From NCBI GenBank assembly GCA_033063855.1, contig CP093831.1, positions 14,012,001 through 14,076,000 on the forward strand: 64,000 nt of DNA, given 5' to 3'. Under the pieces are notes generated by a model. It ran no database searches. It had not been told where the DNA came from and worked only from the letters and a program-made list of their open reading frames with translations. Within the stretch, counting starts at the first letter, position 1. Every line of letters begins with the position of its first letter. Positions 10,249 through 23,400 of this stretch are shown piece after piece. The stretch comes from Smittia aterrima. Lineage: Eukaryota; Arthropoda; Insecta; Diptera; Chironomidae. Position numbers and translations under genes: made by a program.

Positions 10249-11290
10249 TCTGATGCTTTAATCGATAGAAATCACTTTTATTTGAGGGAGCTAAGCTTTT
10301 TTACGTTTGGTCGGTTCGGCGGTTTGAATTGTTGTGAAGAAAAATACGCCCGTTGAAAGACGTTAGAACCTTACACGGGAAATCGAAAGATGTACAATTT
10401 CTGTATTAGTTCCAAGACCCACAAATATGATTGCAAGGCCCGTGTCGAAAAATTTCAAAAAAAAGTCGAAAACGTATAAATTGTGAAAATGTAAATTTCA
10501 CGCTAATTAATAGATTTTCTGAAGATCGTTTCAAATATTAGTAAAGCTACTATTAAACGCTATAAAGCAAGCTTGGAAATTCAATTAATCTTTCAATAAA
10601 TTCTTATGTCATCAATAATCTTTTATTTAAACTGTAATTACTAAAAAAAGGTTTACATTACTTGCACGAAGGTTCCACAAGGAAACGACACTTAGCGAAC
10701 AAACATGAAATTTTAAATCGCATAAAATATTAAATTGATCTGTAAACTGTCCAAGAAAAACTTTTAATTCTCATGAGAACTTCCTAACTTCCTGAATAAA
10801 AAATTAATTCAAATGTGTATCTCATGGAAAATTAATGGAACTCCATTGAGACTAAATTTAGAAGATATCCATTAAGTAATCACTAGCGGCAATGTGGAAA
10901 TGGTTCGTCAGTGAGAAACCAGATTAATATTGTCAGTAGTGCAAGTTGGTTAGTAGATAAATTATTGCGCAACGTGCACATTTGCAATTTGAATTTCCTT
11001 CCGGAGATATTTTAAATGTTTGGTGCGATTACGGAGTTGATTGCAGATCAAAGATCACTGAATAATGAGGAAGCAAGCGAGACTTGGTCAGCAGCGTTTT
11101 TGGCGCGAAAATGTAACACAAGGCTCGTCTGGCGATGGAATTTTGAATTCAACAGGTGAAAAGAAATGGAAGAGAGAAAGACTCGTATGGTTCAACGTAT
11201 GGTTAAGACGCGCGACTAAGTCTTCAACGTTCGTGTAAAACATTCGCAAAGCGCAGAGAAAAAAAATTCTTTCATTCTCTCTTTGGTTTG
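10249..11290. other. Divergent promoter region, Jupiter and ZP-N gene
   Basis: About 1.0 kb separating the two divergent starts. Nothing coding was recognised. The plus-strand end leads into a clear TATA/initiator promoter for the ZP-N gene. No TATA box was seen for Jupiter. Confidence 0.45.
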
Positions 11291-11328
11291 TATAAAATCC
11301 ATTCCTTTCGGTGTTGCATTGGTCAGTT
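11291..11328 (+). promoter_or_regulatory. Core promoter of ZP-N gene (TATA plus initiator)
   Basis: TATAAAA at 11291-11297 and the insect initiator TCAGTT at 11323-11328 are spaced as in a classical core promoter, with the A of TCAGT about 34 bp behind the start of the TATA box. Transcription is predicted to begin near 11325, giving a 5' UTR of about 70 nt before the ATG at 11395. Confidence 0.8.
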
Positions 11329-11394
11329 GGTATCGAGCATTCGCTTCATCGAAACGTAAAACATATTTTCATCATTTTAATAGTGTAAATCATC

Positions 11395-13082
11395 ATGAAG
11401 TGGCTAAGTGCTGTTGCTGTTGTACTTAATCTCGTGTTAATCGTCAGTTGTGTCGATAATAAACGCGAAGGTCAGTCTGCGCAATTTTTTGGTTTATTAT
11501 TTTCCTCATGCTCCCTTTGTTGTGCAAGAAATTGAAATTCACTGCGAAAGATCGCTAATTATCAATGATGAGATCAGAGACACAAACGGTGGCAACGCAT
11601 CTTGAAATCATTTGTGATATTTGAGTAAAAGGTCAGCTTGATTTGTGTTGTTCGCGATGTGCTAAAATAAACTTTGCTCACAGCAAACTTTGCTTCTTCG
11701 CGACATTTAAACTCATCTAAATAATGACAGAAGCTCAACAAAAATAAATAAAAAAGTTGATAAGTTTTGATGAAACCTTGTGAGAATCACCGCTCCCTCG
11801 CCTCGTGAGTTCTTACAGAGTTCACTAACCAGTTTGAAAAGAAAACGAAAAGAGTCTTAAGTAAGAAGAGAAGAGAAGAAACTAAAAGTTCTCAACACAC
11901 GTTGACGTCACGGTTTGAAGAAGCAAATCAATTTCTAACTTAGAAGGAGAAAACTTAATTACAGTTAGAAAACTTGTTCAACGAAAGAAAGTTGAGCGGA
12001 AGAATTTTGACTAATTTCGAGTTCTCGTTTTACAGTTTTTAAATTGATTTCGATGCGCATGCAATTGCGCAATCCTTTCACTCATAACTATTAACAGCCA
12101 GAAGCAAAAAAGTTTTTTTCTCCAAGCGCTGATGAACACACAAATTGCATGTTGCAACACGATCAGTCATTTTCTTTAAATCGCCTGCCAGCCGTTCATC
12201 AATTGCTACCATTTCGCAATCGGTTTCGAGTGAAAAGTGAAAATCGTAGGGGAAATTCGGAAGTTGCTGGACGCGTAACGATCATTGAATTGAACTTGAA
12301 ACCGATACGAACATAAAACGTTAACAACCTTGATAGGTGTTTCTCGCCGCACAATCGTTTGATGATCTCAAAGCTCGTAACCTTGAAGCAGAACAATGCG
12401 AAAAACTGACAGCGTCTCTTTGAATCTTTAACAGATGTGTGGGAACAAGATCTCTCAAACTCGTTTAACATCGATGCATCGACTGAAGGATTACAGAAAG
12501 TTCAGTTGAAGTGCGGCGCTGACTCAATGCAAATCGAATTGGTGACGAAAGAAGCGTTCACTGGAGTAATTTACACGCGTGGAAGCTTCTACAAACAGAA
12601 AGCTCCATGTTTCATGGAAGGTCGAGGCTCCCGCTCGCTTACCATGAAATTCCCTCTCGGTCAATGCCAAACGCTTCAAGATGGTGAACTCTATTCAAAC
12701 GTCGTCGTTGTCCAACATGATCCAGAACTTGTGACTACTGGAGATGCTGCTTTCCAAGTCGAATGTGATTTCAGGAAACCACGAAGTATCACAGTTGGCG
12801 CTGACTTCCAAGCAAAGGATGCTAGGTGAGAAAATTCCCAGAAAACACTATTGACATTCCAAACCAACACAAACAATTGATTTTTCCAATAAAAGACAAG
12901 CATACGGTTCTCGAATTACACTCACATCACCTGACCCGTCTGCTGTTTCCACACACAAACGCACCGAACGCGACACTGCCCAGTCAAGCACAGAGGAAGT
13001 CACATTTATTCCTCATGACGAAGCTGCTCCTGTTGATGAAAGCGAAGTCTCGAAAGAACGTAAGATTTCTGATGAGCTCTAA
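11395..13082 (+). CDS. Secreted protein with a lone ZP-N domain
   Basis: Exons 11395..11470, 12435..12825 and 12896..13082; 217 residues. Residues 1-20 are a signal peptide (MKWLSAVAVVLNLVLIVSC). A ZP-N half-domain follows, with its four cysteines in LKCGAD, APCFMEG, GQCQTL and VECDFRKP, and the typical FTGVIYTRGSF. Then come SRITLTSPDPSA, as in fly apical-matrix ZP proteins of the miniature/dusky type, and an acidic tail. No ZP-C half, furin site or transmembrane segment was found, unlike the usual about 260-residue ZP module. ZP proteins polymerise in apical extracellular matrix and cuticle. The end is ambiguous: a GTAAGA donor at 13060 and a strong pyrimidine-rich acceptor ending at 13271 could replace the last eight residues with about thirteen others, ending at 13312. 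Confidence 0.8.
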
Positions 13083-13527
13083 CGAAATTTGCCCCAGCGA
13101 AGCAATTGATGAGATTGAAGAAGAAAACTAAAAGACTAAGAAATCAACTAAAAACCCTCAGGTTTCATAAAAATATTCCCAACACACTCAACTCAAATCC
13201 CAAAACAACAAATCATTCTCGAAACTAAAATTTTCCTTCTTTTTCTTTCCCGTTCCTCGTTATTTTCACAGACCGCATTCATCACAAAATCCATCCGAGT
13301 CGGAATTTATAATCACAAGCTAAAGCTCGCTGATATCCTTCTATCGCCACTTGCTTTCAACGAGCTTGCTAGAAGAAGATGATCTTTATGTAGATAGAGA
13401 CTTGAAGATATTTTGTTATGTTTGTGTAATGTGATTTGAAGTTCAAGTGGAAACTTATCCACAGGAAGCTTCATTAAAGTTGATAGAGTTTAAGATGTTC
13501 CATTTTACAAATCTCCAAATAGTTCTT

Positions 13528-13533
13528 AATAAA
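13528..13533 (+). terminator. Polyadenylation signal, ZP-N gene
   Basis: AATAAA about 450 bp after the stop codon at 13082, or 216 bp after the alternative stop at 13312. The shorter distance slightly favours the spliced 3' end. Confidence 0.55.
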
Positions 13534-14474
13534 ATTTATTTAACTTCCAACATTCCGCTGAAAGTATTTTCAAGAAAATGAGAAAAACTAAAAATAACTT
13601 TTCATGTTTTTATTGATTTTTATTTCAGAGAACTCTCTTAGTTCACTTTGCATTTGATGTTAAGTTTTAATTTAATTATTCTTTTGTTGTTTACGTTGCT
13701 AGATCAATTTTTTAAATTATTTTCTAAATATTTTTCTTCATAAAAATCAAAGTCCCTTGTGAACTTCTCTTTAGATTTTTCCCGATTCTCAACTTCGTCG
13801 CTCGTTAATGTAGAAAAAGAAAATTTTCACAATTTGTTTGCATTTGCCTAATTTAAGAAATAAATTAGATTTGATGCTTTCATCATTCGCTTTTTAGCTT
13901 CGAAATTGAATTCAAGATATTGTTTTACAAGCTAAGAGTTTTTATCTTAAGATCAGGCGTTTTCCCAAGCAAATTTTAATCTGAAAAAATGAGCAGAGGA
14001 ATAAGATTTATTTTTATAGCTTCTCTCTTTGCTTATTGCATCGAATCAAAAGCTGAAGTGTTGAGGGAAAAGTGTTTCGTGCTCGCAGTAACTTTATTTA
14101 CAGTTTGTATTTGGAGTTGCTCAATTCTTTTAAAAAAAGCCACAAATTTAAAAGTTTATCACAAAGAAAACAAACATTTAAAAGAAAAGATTTCCCTGAG
14201 ACTCGACATCGAACAAGCTTTTCCATCGAGCCCAAATCTTTTCGAAACTCGAGAATGAGAAGTGAAAAAGAATGAATTTGCGGGAAATTTTGTCCTAACA
14301 TCGATCGTTGTTTACAAAGTATTTTCATTTCAGTTATTTATCCAAGTTTTGGTTTAATCTTTTTTTAGAGTTGCGTGAAAATGAAAGGTCCTTGCTTGAG
14401 AGATAAAAAAAACCGAAGACTTGTTCCAACAACACTTTATAGGCCACAAGTTTCCACGTGTTTTGTTGCGATTC
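13534..14474. other. Convergent spacer, ZP-N gene and SNF4Agamma
   Basis: About 940 bp that should hold the 3' UTR of SNF4Agamma. On the minus strand AATAAA occurs at 14093-14098 and 14007-14012, about 380 and 460 bp downstream of its stop. An ATG-initiated 89-codon plus-strand frame from 13989 starts with a hydrophobic stretch but has no further support. Confidence 0.45.
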
Positions 14475-17400
14475 TTACTCGCTTACCATCGCTACTTCAC
14501 GCTGAATGTTCAGCGAGTTATTTAAGTTATTGCTACCGTTGTTGTTGATTGGTGAAAGGTTGTCCTCGTCATCATCCTCTTCATCGATCGGAATCACTTC
14601 TTCTTCCTTTTTAGGTGACATTGGCGGTGAATCCATATTATTATTCTCATTATCGTTTGTATTGTCATCAGTCTTTTCCTCCGTTGCTGACAACGCTGCT
14701 TCTTCCGCCTCCTCTACGCTGTTGTTGTTAGCATCGTTCTCTCCATCAGGCGATTTGTCACCAGCCTTCTCAGCCTCCAACTCTTTGTTCGTTTCTTCTT
14801 CAATGCTGTCATCACTTCGATTATAAAGCAATTGACTTCCACTGCCACTCTCGGCACGTTCACGGCATTGAAGAATCGGATCAGTTGCACGCAACGATTC
14901 TGAATCACCAAGACCATCGCCACTTGGTCGCAGCACTAGATACAAGAGAATATCAGAGAGGGAGATGATGCCAATCACTTTCTCGTTCTCGTCGACGACC
15001 ACAAGTCGATGCACTTCAGCTCGTACGATCTTCTCCATCACAGTGAACAACGAATCATCAAGATTACACTTCTGAACGCCCTCGAACCAAGCATTTCTAT
15101 GTTCGTTCGCTTTCTTTAGCGTCACATCAAGGTCGTTGTAAGTCTTTTCAGCTGCAAGATTCTACAAATATAAAGCGAATGTTATGGAAAGTTTTCGAGA
15201 AAGAGAGTCACGACTTACAATCACATCAAATTTGGCATAAATATCCACAAGGCGACCTTCTGAGTCGACCATTGGTAATGCAGACACTCGTCTCTCAACA
15301 AACTTGTGGAGAGCTGTGATGATAGTTGTGTCTTCTGTAGCTGTTTCAATGTTATCGTACGTGCCGATCTTCAATTCGCGAAGCGTATTCTTCATGTATG
15401 ATGGCTTTGGGAGCTCGTTAATCTGTGGAGAAGACGAACGATGAGGATGAAGTTAGAACGTGACCAATGAAATCAAAACGGATTGAACTTACATATAAAA
15501 ACAGGAACCTAAGTATTCGTTTGTGTGTCAATATGTACAGGACGTTGCCAGTCATCGGATCAATCACGGGCAATCGATGGATGCGACTATGAATCAGCGT
15601 TTTAATTGCATCATAAAGCGATGCATCGGGACTAATACTAACTAAGTTCACGTAATCGTTGAGTGCATCTGGAAGTGACGTTTGATTAGATTGTTGCGAT
15701 AGGAGTCGCTGATGTCGCAACTCACTTCTCCACGTCACGAGTTTGTGTTCTTCGAGTTGATCCATTGAATTGTTCGGTGACGTGTAATACATCTTCAAGA
15801 TTTTAATGAAGTCTGTGATAGTTAACATGCCAACAAACTTTTGTTGTTCCGAGTCCCAAAGAGGCGCCGCACGAACGCCATTGTACACTAACGCGTAGAA
15901 CGCTTTCTTGACTAATAATTGAGTATCGAAGACGACGAGCTTGGCTGATGTTGGAACCAAATCGTAGCATTTGTGGAAGCGGAAAAACTTGACGAAGATC
16001 TGCGTATCGTCTTCTTCTGTTGAAAGGAAAGAAATGAAAAATAAGTTTTCTGTTTGATTGAAATTCGTTGAAGTTAGTTTATTGCAATTGCCATTGCTTC
16101 GTGCACCTTCTTTCAACAATCTTGCTAACAACGTCTGCCATGCTGATGAGATTTGCTCGAACTCTTTAATACTCTCTAAAGGATAAACTTCTGTATTCCA
16201 ATAATTCGATTGACCTCCTCCCAATACAAGTCGACCAGCGTAGTTTGAGTAGAAGACAAGGTGCATTTGTTGATCAGCATCGCGTCTCCTGAGAGGATAT
16301 CGTCGTAGCGGTGACTTTGAGGGATCAATTTTCGGAAATGTTTAGCGAAGTTTCGAGGTGGAATCGATTGCATCAAACGATGACTCTCTTGATTGAGAAA
16401 TTTGAATAACAAGAACGACAACTGAGCATCAACGAAGCAAGAGAAGAGTTTAGATTTGCAATTTTATTTTTAAATGTTTCCATTAAACATGACGCCAGAT
16501 GATTCTATGACAACGTGCAAATGAGCCAACAAAACTGTTTCAATTTTATTTTCATCGCCGGACGAAATTAATTTCAGTTATGAGGCGGGATAACTTGCCA
16601 GATTTCTTTATTAACTAACATGTTGAAACAAAGTTAAAGCGTTAATTATCATTAATATAAGAAATTGCGCGAGTTGTAGAAAACGAACACGGAATGTAAA
16701 CACGAGTCAAACTGTCTCTTTACTCGAGTCTGTAGAATGAACAATGAAAACAAACGAGACGACTCCGAATGCCAATTTTTCAAAGTTTTGTTGATTTATT
16801 GCATTGCGCCATCACTAAAATAGATTTTCGGAATTTCGAGAGGGATGAGAGAACTTGAATTGTCGTCGTCCAACTTTTCTCAACGCAAAGATTGATTGAC
16901 TAACATGAAATCAAAGTTCGAAGCTCCAAAACTCTTTTAAACCACAAAGCTCAGAGCTCAATCTCAATCAATCTGCGGTGAGAACTCGATGATTCCTAAC
17001 CCGAAACGATTATTAATTCATTAAACAGCTGTTTTAATGAAACGGCGGAAAACATTTTCTCAAAGCCAAATCACCGCGGAAAAGAAAACGCTAATTGCTT
17101 TTTATTTCTTTTTTTGGCTCAAAATAGAACTTTGACGCTTCGCGAACATTTTCGTTTCTCGTTCGCACATACAAAAGCTTCATGTTTCAGTGAAAAACTG
17201 ATTGATTTGACATGAGACAAAAACGAAGAAATCATCTCTTTGTTGGGTTTAGAGTTTCACGAAGGAGTTAGACCGAGTCCACTGTGACAAATGTCTGAAC
17301 ATGACTAAGCGACATGTCAATAAAATTGCACAATTCTTCTCTTTGTTCGATGAACTTGCTCGTTGAAAATGACTTATTACGTTTGTCGTTAGCTTCCCGA

Positions 17401-20400
17401 CTTTTCTGCAGATGATTAGTGGAAATTTTCCACAGCGTATCACACAAATTTCCAACAACGCGGACTTAGAAATTTTCCTCGCGACAAACGAACTCGACTT
17501 TTCATCGATTCAATTTTCACAAGACTAAACAAGCGAGCAGAGAGCAAACGAGAAAACTCGCGAGAAAAACTGTGACAGTGGCGAGCAATACAACCGCGCA
17601 TCTAAAATTATCCAACACACAAAAAAATATTTTCATTCAATACACAAAAGGAACTTTCTCAGAATCTTTCAGCAGTTGGCACGATTTAGGTTGAAAGAAG
17701 GTTCACTACTCAATTGAGAGTCAAGTTGTCTTCATGTCACTCACCTAAGTCTGATAAATTCACTTTCTCTAAGAAAGGATCAGCAACAGGTAACTGTGGA
17801 GAAAGAAGAAAAATTGAGTTAAAATTTGTTTTTCAATCGACAAGGCAACAAAAAGGAAAACTGATCTGGACAAAACGAGTTTCCATCTTTTGAAAAAATA
17901 TTTTCATCTCGTTAATCTTAACAGTTTGCGATTAAAAACTTGGCAAAGATTCAAGAACTTTGCCTCCGTCGATAAATCTTGTTTCGCGAAGAAATTCATG
18001 TTTCCGTTATGGGTCAGTTGCGAATAACGAAAACAAGAGGCTTGTGTTTGTCTCATAAATAACTTTTCACTTTGAGATTGTTTTGATTTTCAATTCTAGA
18101 GTGAAAGCGGCCAATTAAAATTTTGGCCTTGCAAAGCTCATTACGTGATATTGAACTGGCGCTCTTCGTGTCCAAGTGTTTCTTCTAAAAGAGTTTCCGA
18201 GCCGGTTGTACCAGCGATGACTAGTTGGTGACGCTGCTTGCGGAAGCTGTCGATTTGTGATCGGCGGTAAAGTCACTGACTTCGCGCGATGTTTCGCAGC
18301 TGATTGACTTTGAATTAGTCTCAAGTTCGTTGAATGATCCAACGACTTGGAACGTTTTTCTTCTTTTTTACTCGTGAGAAATGAATTTGGTGGCATTTCC
18401 AGATGGAGTGTGTTGATGATTGCGCTTTTTATCGGAGATTTCCGTTCTCCTTTGTTCAATCTTGGCGGAGTCATGGAAATCCTTGCCGGGGGAGGCGACG
18501 AATCGAAGAGTGAAAAGCGACGAAACATATTTGATTGTCTTTTGGCTTAGAGTGATTGATCGACTAGAGAAAATTGTGTTTTTGCTTCGTTTGTTGGGCA
18601 ATGGCTTAAGCAGAACTGAATTTTAAGTGTGACCAAATATTCAAGTTGAAGGTCGGTCAATGAATAAGCTCGAGCGTGAAACTGAATATGAAATTAAGAT
18701 TATCATTGCTACTCGGAAAAGAAAGAGAAATGACAGATATCGAGCAATAAAACTGATTAAACTTCTTCTTGAAAGTATTTATTTGCACTGTGAGAATAAA
18801 AAGCTCAACATGACCTCTTACAATGTCGTTAAATCAACCGGTTTGTGCTTACTGGAATGCATTTGTCATTCCTCACTGCACCGTACAACGCAAAGATCCG
18901 ATTAAAGTCGTTTGCGAAACTTTATGTTGAAACAGTCTTAGCAACTCCGCTTGGAGACTCAAAGATTTTTTTTTGTTCTTTTCGACAGATCTTAATTGCC
19001 GTAATTATCATTCGCTCGCACCTCGACGAAGCCTAATGGAAATCATCGTCAAATTAAAGTCACACGGTGTCTTATCTCACAACAAACGTAATAAACTCGA
19101 AAGAGCGACTTAAACTGCGTCACAAAGATTGAAAATTGAACGATAATTGCAGCCTACAAATTGAGGCGAGACTAGGAAGGCTGCGTAAGCTTATTGCAAA
19201 CTTGAAAACAAAACACACTTTAGGAAATGAGTCACGAGATCGGCAACCGTCAAAGTGTAAATTCCCTGATTTGTTGAGTTGAGAAATCACAGAAGTTTGT
19301 TTTGCCTCACGATCTTCAATTGATTCTCAATCAAAAGCAACTCGTGATTGTCTCAATTCCCACTTATCATACGCTTTCAATTAGCAATTCATCTTTCTCA
19401 AGGCTGCTTAGAACTTTGTTCTTTTAAGCTGCGTACGCACAATTTCCATCTTCAAGGATTTTCCAGCTTTCTTACTTTCAAATTGTTTTCCACCCGCGAA
19501 CGTTTAGTTAAGACAAATATTTAATCGTTCAAGGTCTGTTTACAACAGTCGCAAACGTCTTACGACAAAATTTTATTACAGTTTTTTTGCTGAGAAGTGC
19601 GGAAATGTGGTTGAACGACTCTAGAACTTCACGGGATGTGTTTGTTTCAATTGCATTTGAAGAGCTTCTTGGAATGAAATTAAAATTTCATAAACTTGAA
19701 ACTTTGTTGTTTATTCAAATAGACTGCGTGAATGATTGAGCTAATCACGATTAATTCAATGCCCAGCATACGAAGCAGCAACAAAAGTTTTAGCCAGACC
19801 ACGCAAAGATCTCGACCACGAAAGGTCAATTGAATAATAGCTTCAATTCGCTTGTTGTAAACAGTTTATTGTTTCACTTTACATCACTTGATTGATGATT
19901 TTAATATTTTATTGCAACACATAGCAAAATTTTATGTTGAAATTCAAATTACTCAGAAGTTTTGCTTAAACAAAATATTTCCCATCTTTATGGCACTTGA
20001 ACTGGAGAAGAAATGATTCCGCGCAACTTGAAGGCAAAACCGCTGTCTGACGCGACGCGATCAACAACACTGCCCGTCATTGATAAAAAACACAAATTAA
20101 AACTGAAGTGTAGCGAGCGAGAGCGCTCAAGTTTTCTTAAAGCACTCGCTCGAGTTTTTGCGACGCTCTCTGAAAGCTTATTTCTTTTTCTGAGAGCTTT
20201 GCAGGGTTCGCGAACGACTGAGTTCATGTGAATTCTGCATATGACCTAAGACGTATATTTGCCTCAGTCGATGCACCTGCAATGTATCGCTGATTGTTAA
20301 TCACCATGCAAATAACTCATTTTCTTGATCTTAAATACGCAAACATTTATCGATGGAAAGTTTTCACAAAAATTTAATGAAATTACTCCTTCTCCACGTG

Positions 20401-23400
20401 CGTTAAAGTATTCCTTCCGTACAGAGTTTATTTTTAAACCATCGACTTGCTTTGTTGCAATCAGGTTAAACCGCTTTAATTTGTTTCGCGATTCGTTGGC
20501 GAGAAAGAAACGAACAAACAAGGGCTTGGCTCGACATGTTCTCTTTCATTTTCCTTCCAAATGTGCAACAAGTTTCTGTTAGCTTTGAAGTTGATTCACG
20601 CAAAGTTGAAAGAATTCTAACGAAAAATCATTTGAAGGTCACAATTACCAAAGGAAATTGAAATAACTTCCACTGACAACCATGTTCGATATGCTAATTG
20701 CTGAGCTAATTTTAGCAATCACTTAGAAGTGATTCTATGTGCGAATCTGGATCGTTTTGAAAAATGTGATAAAAATAGAAAATGCGCAGAAAAGTTTGAA
20801 GAAATCACGAGATCAACCAAACATTTAGCTAATTTATTTGTCAGAGAGCTGCCTCTCAACGTAAATCGTGATTTAATGATTCAATTCGGGTGGAAACATG
20901 TGCCGCTGTCATCGATTTTTTTCATTAATTGCAAATTAGCCGCCCAGCAATTAATTTTCATTTACCGATTTTCTTTTCTTTTTCCGAAGAAAAACTGAGA
21001 AAATTAATGACACTCCGCGCCATCTTATAGCGAAGCGCAGAACTTCGAAAACAAGCTTAACTTTTTGAGATGAAAATATTTCTTGATTCCAATGAATAAC
21101 TTATTGACGGATGATCAATTTATTATATAAATAGAGTTTTCCAATGAAAAACCCCAAAATGCTTGAAATTCACTCACCCCTCTTGAATCTCTGAACAATA
21201 TTGCTGCGTGATGTGGATCTAATGTGCCGTCTGCTCTTAAGCCCACTGGAATGATATTAAAATAACATTAAGGAAACATTTATTAAAACCTTTTGTTGTC
21301 GTCTAACCTCGACTTCCGAACGATGCTCGTCTTCGCTCAGCTAATTCCGCAGAAGCTCTTCTCATGTGAGCACCTACACAATTAAGAAAAAATCAATTAA
21401 TAAACAAGCAAATCAACTAAGGCTATATATGTCATTGCATTATTCATTGCGTTTGTTGAAACTGAGTGCAAAATTCAATTAAAACTTTCAACCCAAACAC
21501 TCATGAGGTTGAGTGGTGAAGCAGAAAGATCCCAAAAGCCTTGAGCAACAGTGTACTCGCCTCAACAACACTTTACTGAATAATGCAACATGTAAGCAAA
21601 TAATCTGCGGTTGAATTCACATTGTTTTCTTCTGAATTTTTCCCATCCAAAAAAATATTAAATTCTTCTTCGAGCTCTTCAAACTAAAGTGCGACTCTTA
21701 ATGACTTGTTATGACTTCGACCGGCTTTTAAGTCTTCTCAGTCTTCACAAACAAAGAGATTATTGTAAAGAAACTTGATTGTTAGTCTCTCTATTCTAGT
21801 TTCAACGAGCTCACGAGTTCAACGAGTTCATAACTAGTTGGTGTTTTGTTCAATGAGAAGGATTGCATGCAAGCCGGAGTTGATTGAGTAATAAAATGCA
21901 ATTGAATGCTGCTGAGAACTCGATCCGAGTAATAGCAACAACAAAGGGAAGTTTCATTTTTAATTGACGACAAGTGAAGTGAAATTGATGACACGTTGCG
22001 GTAACTGGGTCGAATTGGACAAATGAACTAACAATTGTTATGACAAATTGTCAGCATCACCTGCGACCACACAATAAAAAACGTTTAAAGTGGAAACATC
22101 AATCAATGAAGGTCACTGGGAACTAGTTGGCTAATAATAAACTACTGAGAAAAAAATTAAATAATTTTGTTTACGACCGGCGATTGTATCGTGAGAGAAC
22201 GAACGGCGCTTCGTTACAACATTTTAAACGTGATGATTCTGATGCGCAATTTAAAGCTCCGACTATTAATAATACTCCGCGATTTTTTCGTCAACACGAG
22301 AAACGAAAACAAAATATATTCGTTTGCTGAGCCATTCAATGAGTAACGATCTGGGGGCACGTCTCCGCTCTCGATTTGCATTTTTCAGTGCAATAACAAC
22401 CCGAACCTGTTTTGCAAATTGTTCGCTCAGCCGTAAATTGCACAATTGTTTTTTTTTTCAAGCGAAAACTTATTTTCAACGAAAGTTTACCTTCTTTTAA
22501 GATTTTATTATAAATCTTGTAGGTCGACTCGCAATCATCGAGAATTCTACGAGACATTGTCACGTCCAAGCTCTTGGAGCGTAACCGAAAGTTCTCAGGA
22601 ACTTGAGGCTCCGGAGTCGACATGCTTCGGTCATGCTTTGAAATCTCATTTTCATTGATCGAGTCATGACGGTTCCGTGGCCAAATGTGAACTTTCTTTC
22701 CAAAGTTCTTAATCATTTCGTGGATCGAGTTTGTGTGATGACCCTTCGATGTCAACTTCTCCTTTGAATTGTTGGATGAAGCTGTTGTGGATCCTCCAGT
22801 TCCACTATCTACACTACTCTGTGAAATGCTTGAGTTCAATTGACGAATGAAGCTTGAATTATCGAAACGACTCTTCTGAATAAAATTTAAATCCCCAAAC
22901 TCGTCGATTGGTGGACTCCGGAACAACGAATTCCGTTTGGATTCAGAAGATATAGCGTATCTGTCTTGGCAGTTGTTCTGATATGCTCCCGTGTGAGTAA
23001 AGTATTGATGGTCGGTTTTGTATTCGTAAATATCGTTGAGATCGTGAGGGAAATATCCGTTATTGACCGGCGATGAATGGCCGTCAAGGGATCCTCGACG
23101 AACGCCCTGAAAATTTTCAAAATCTTTAAGTCTTAAGACATGTAAAGAGTCACGAGATGCTCTTACGGCATAACCAGATAACGATGGGCTTCCAACACGT
23201 TCAACTTGATTGCTGTTTCGTCTCGACGGAGTTGTCGAGAGAATTCGCTTGGCATTATTATCCAAAATATTCGGACTTCGTCCCATCATCATTTTGTTGG
23301 GATCAGGGGAGCTCCGCTTCCAGCGACTAGATGAGCAGCTGCCGTTATATTCCTGAGATGGTGATTTGGCATTGTTTGGTACTGGTTGTGGACTCGACGA

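Noticed and set aside
13989..14258. 89-codon plus-strand frame starting with a hydrophobic stretch
   Set aside because: The signal-like start is not followed by a recognisable mature peptide, and the region is probably the 3' UTR of SNF4Agamma on the other strand.
14506..14826. Serine-rich 106-codon plus-strand frame
   Set aside because: It is the antisense of the acidic C-terminal exon of SNF4Agamma; Glu/Asp/Asn-rich coding gives Ser/Leu-rich antisense.
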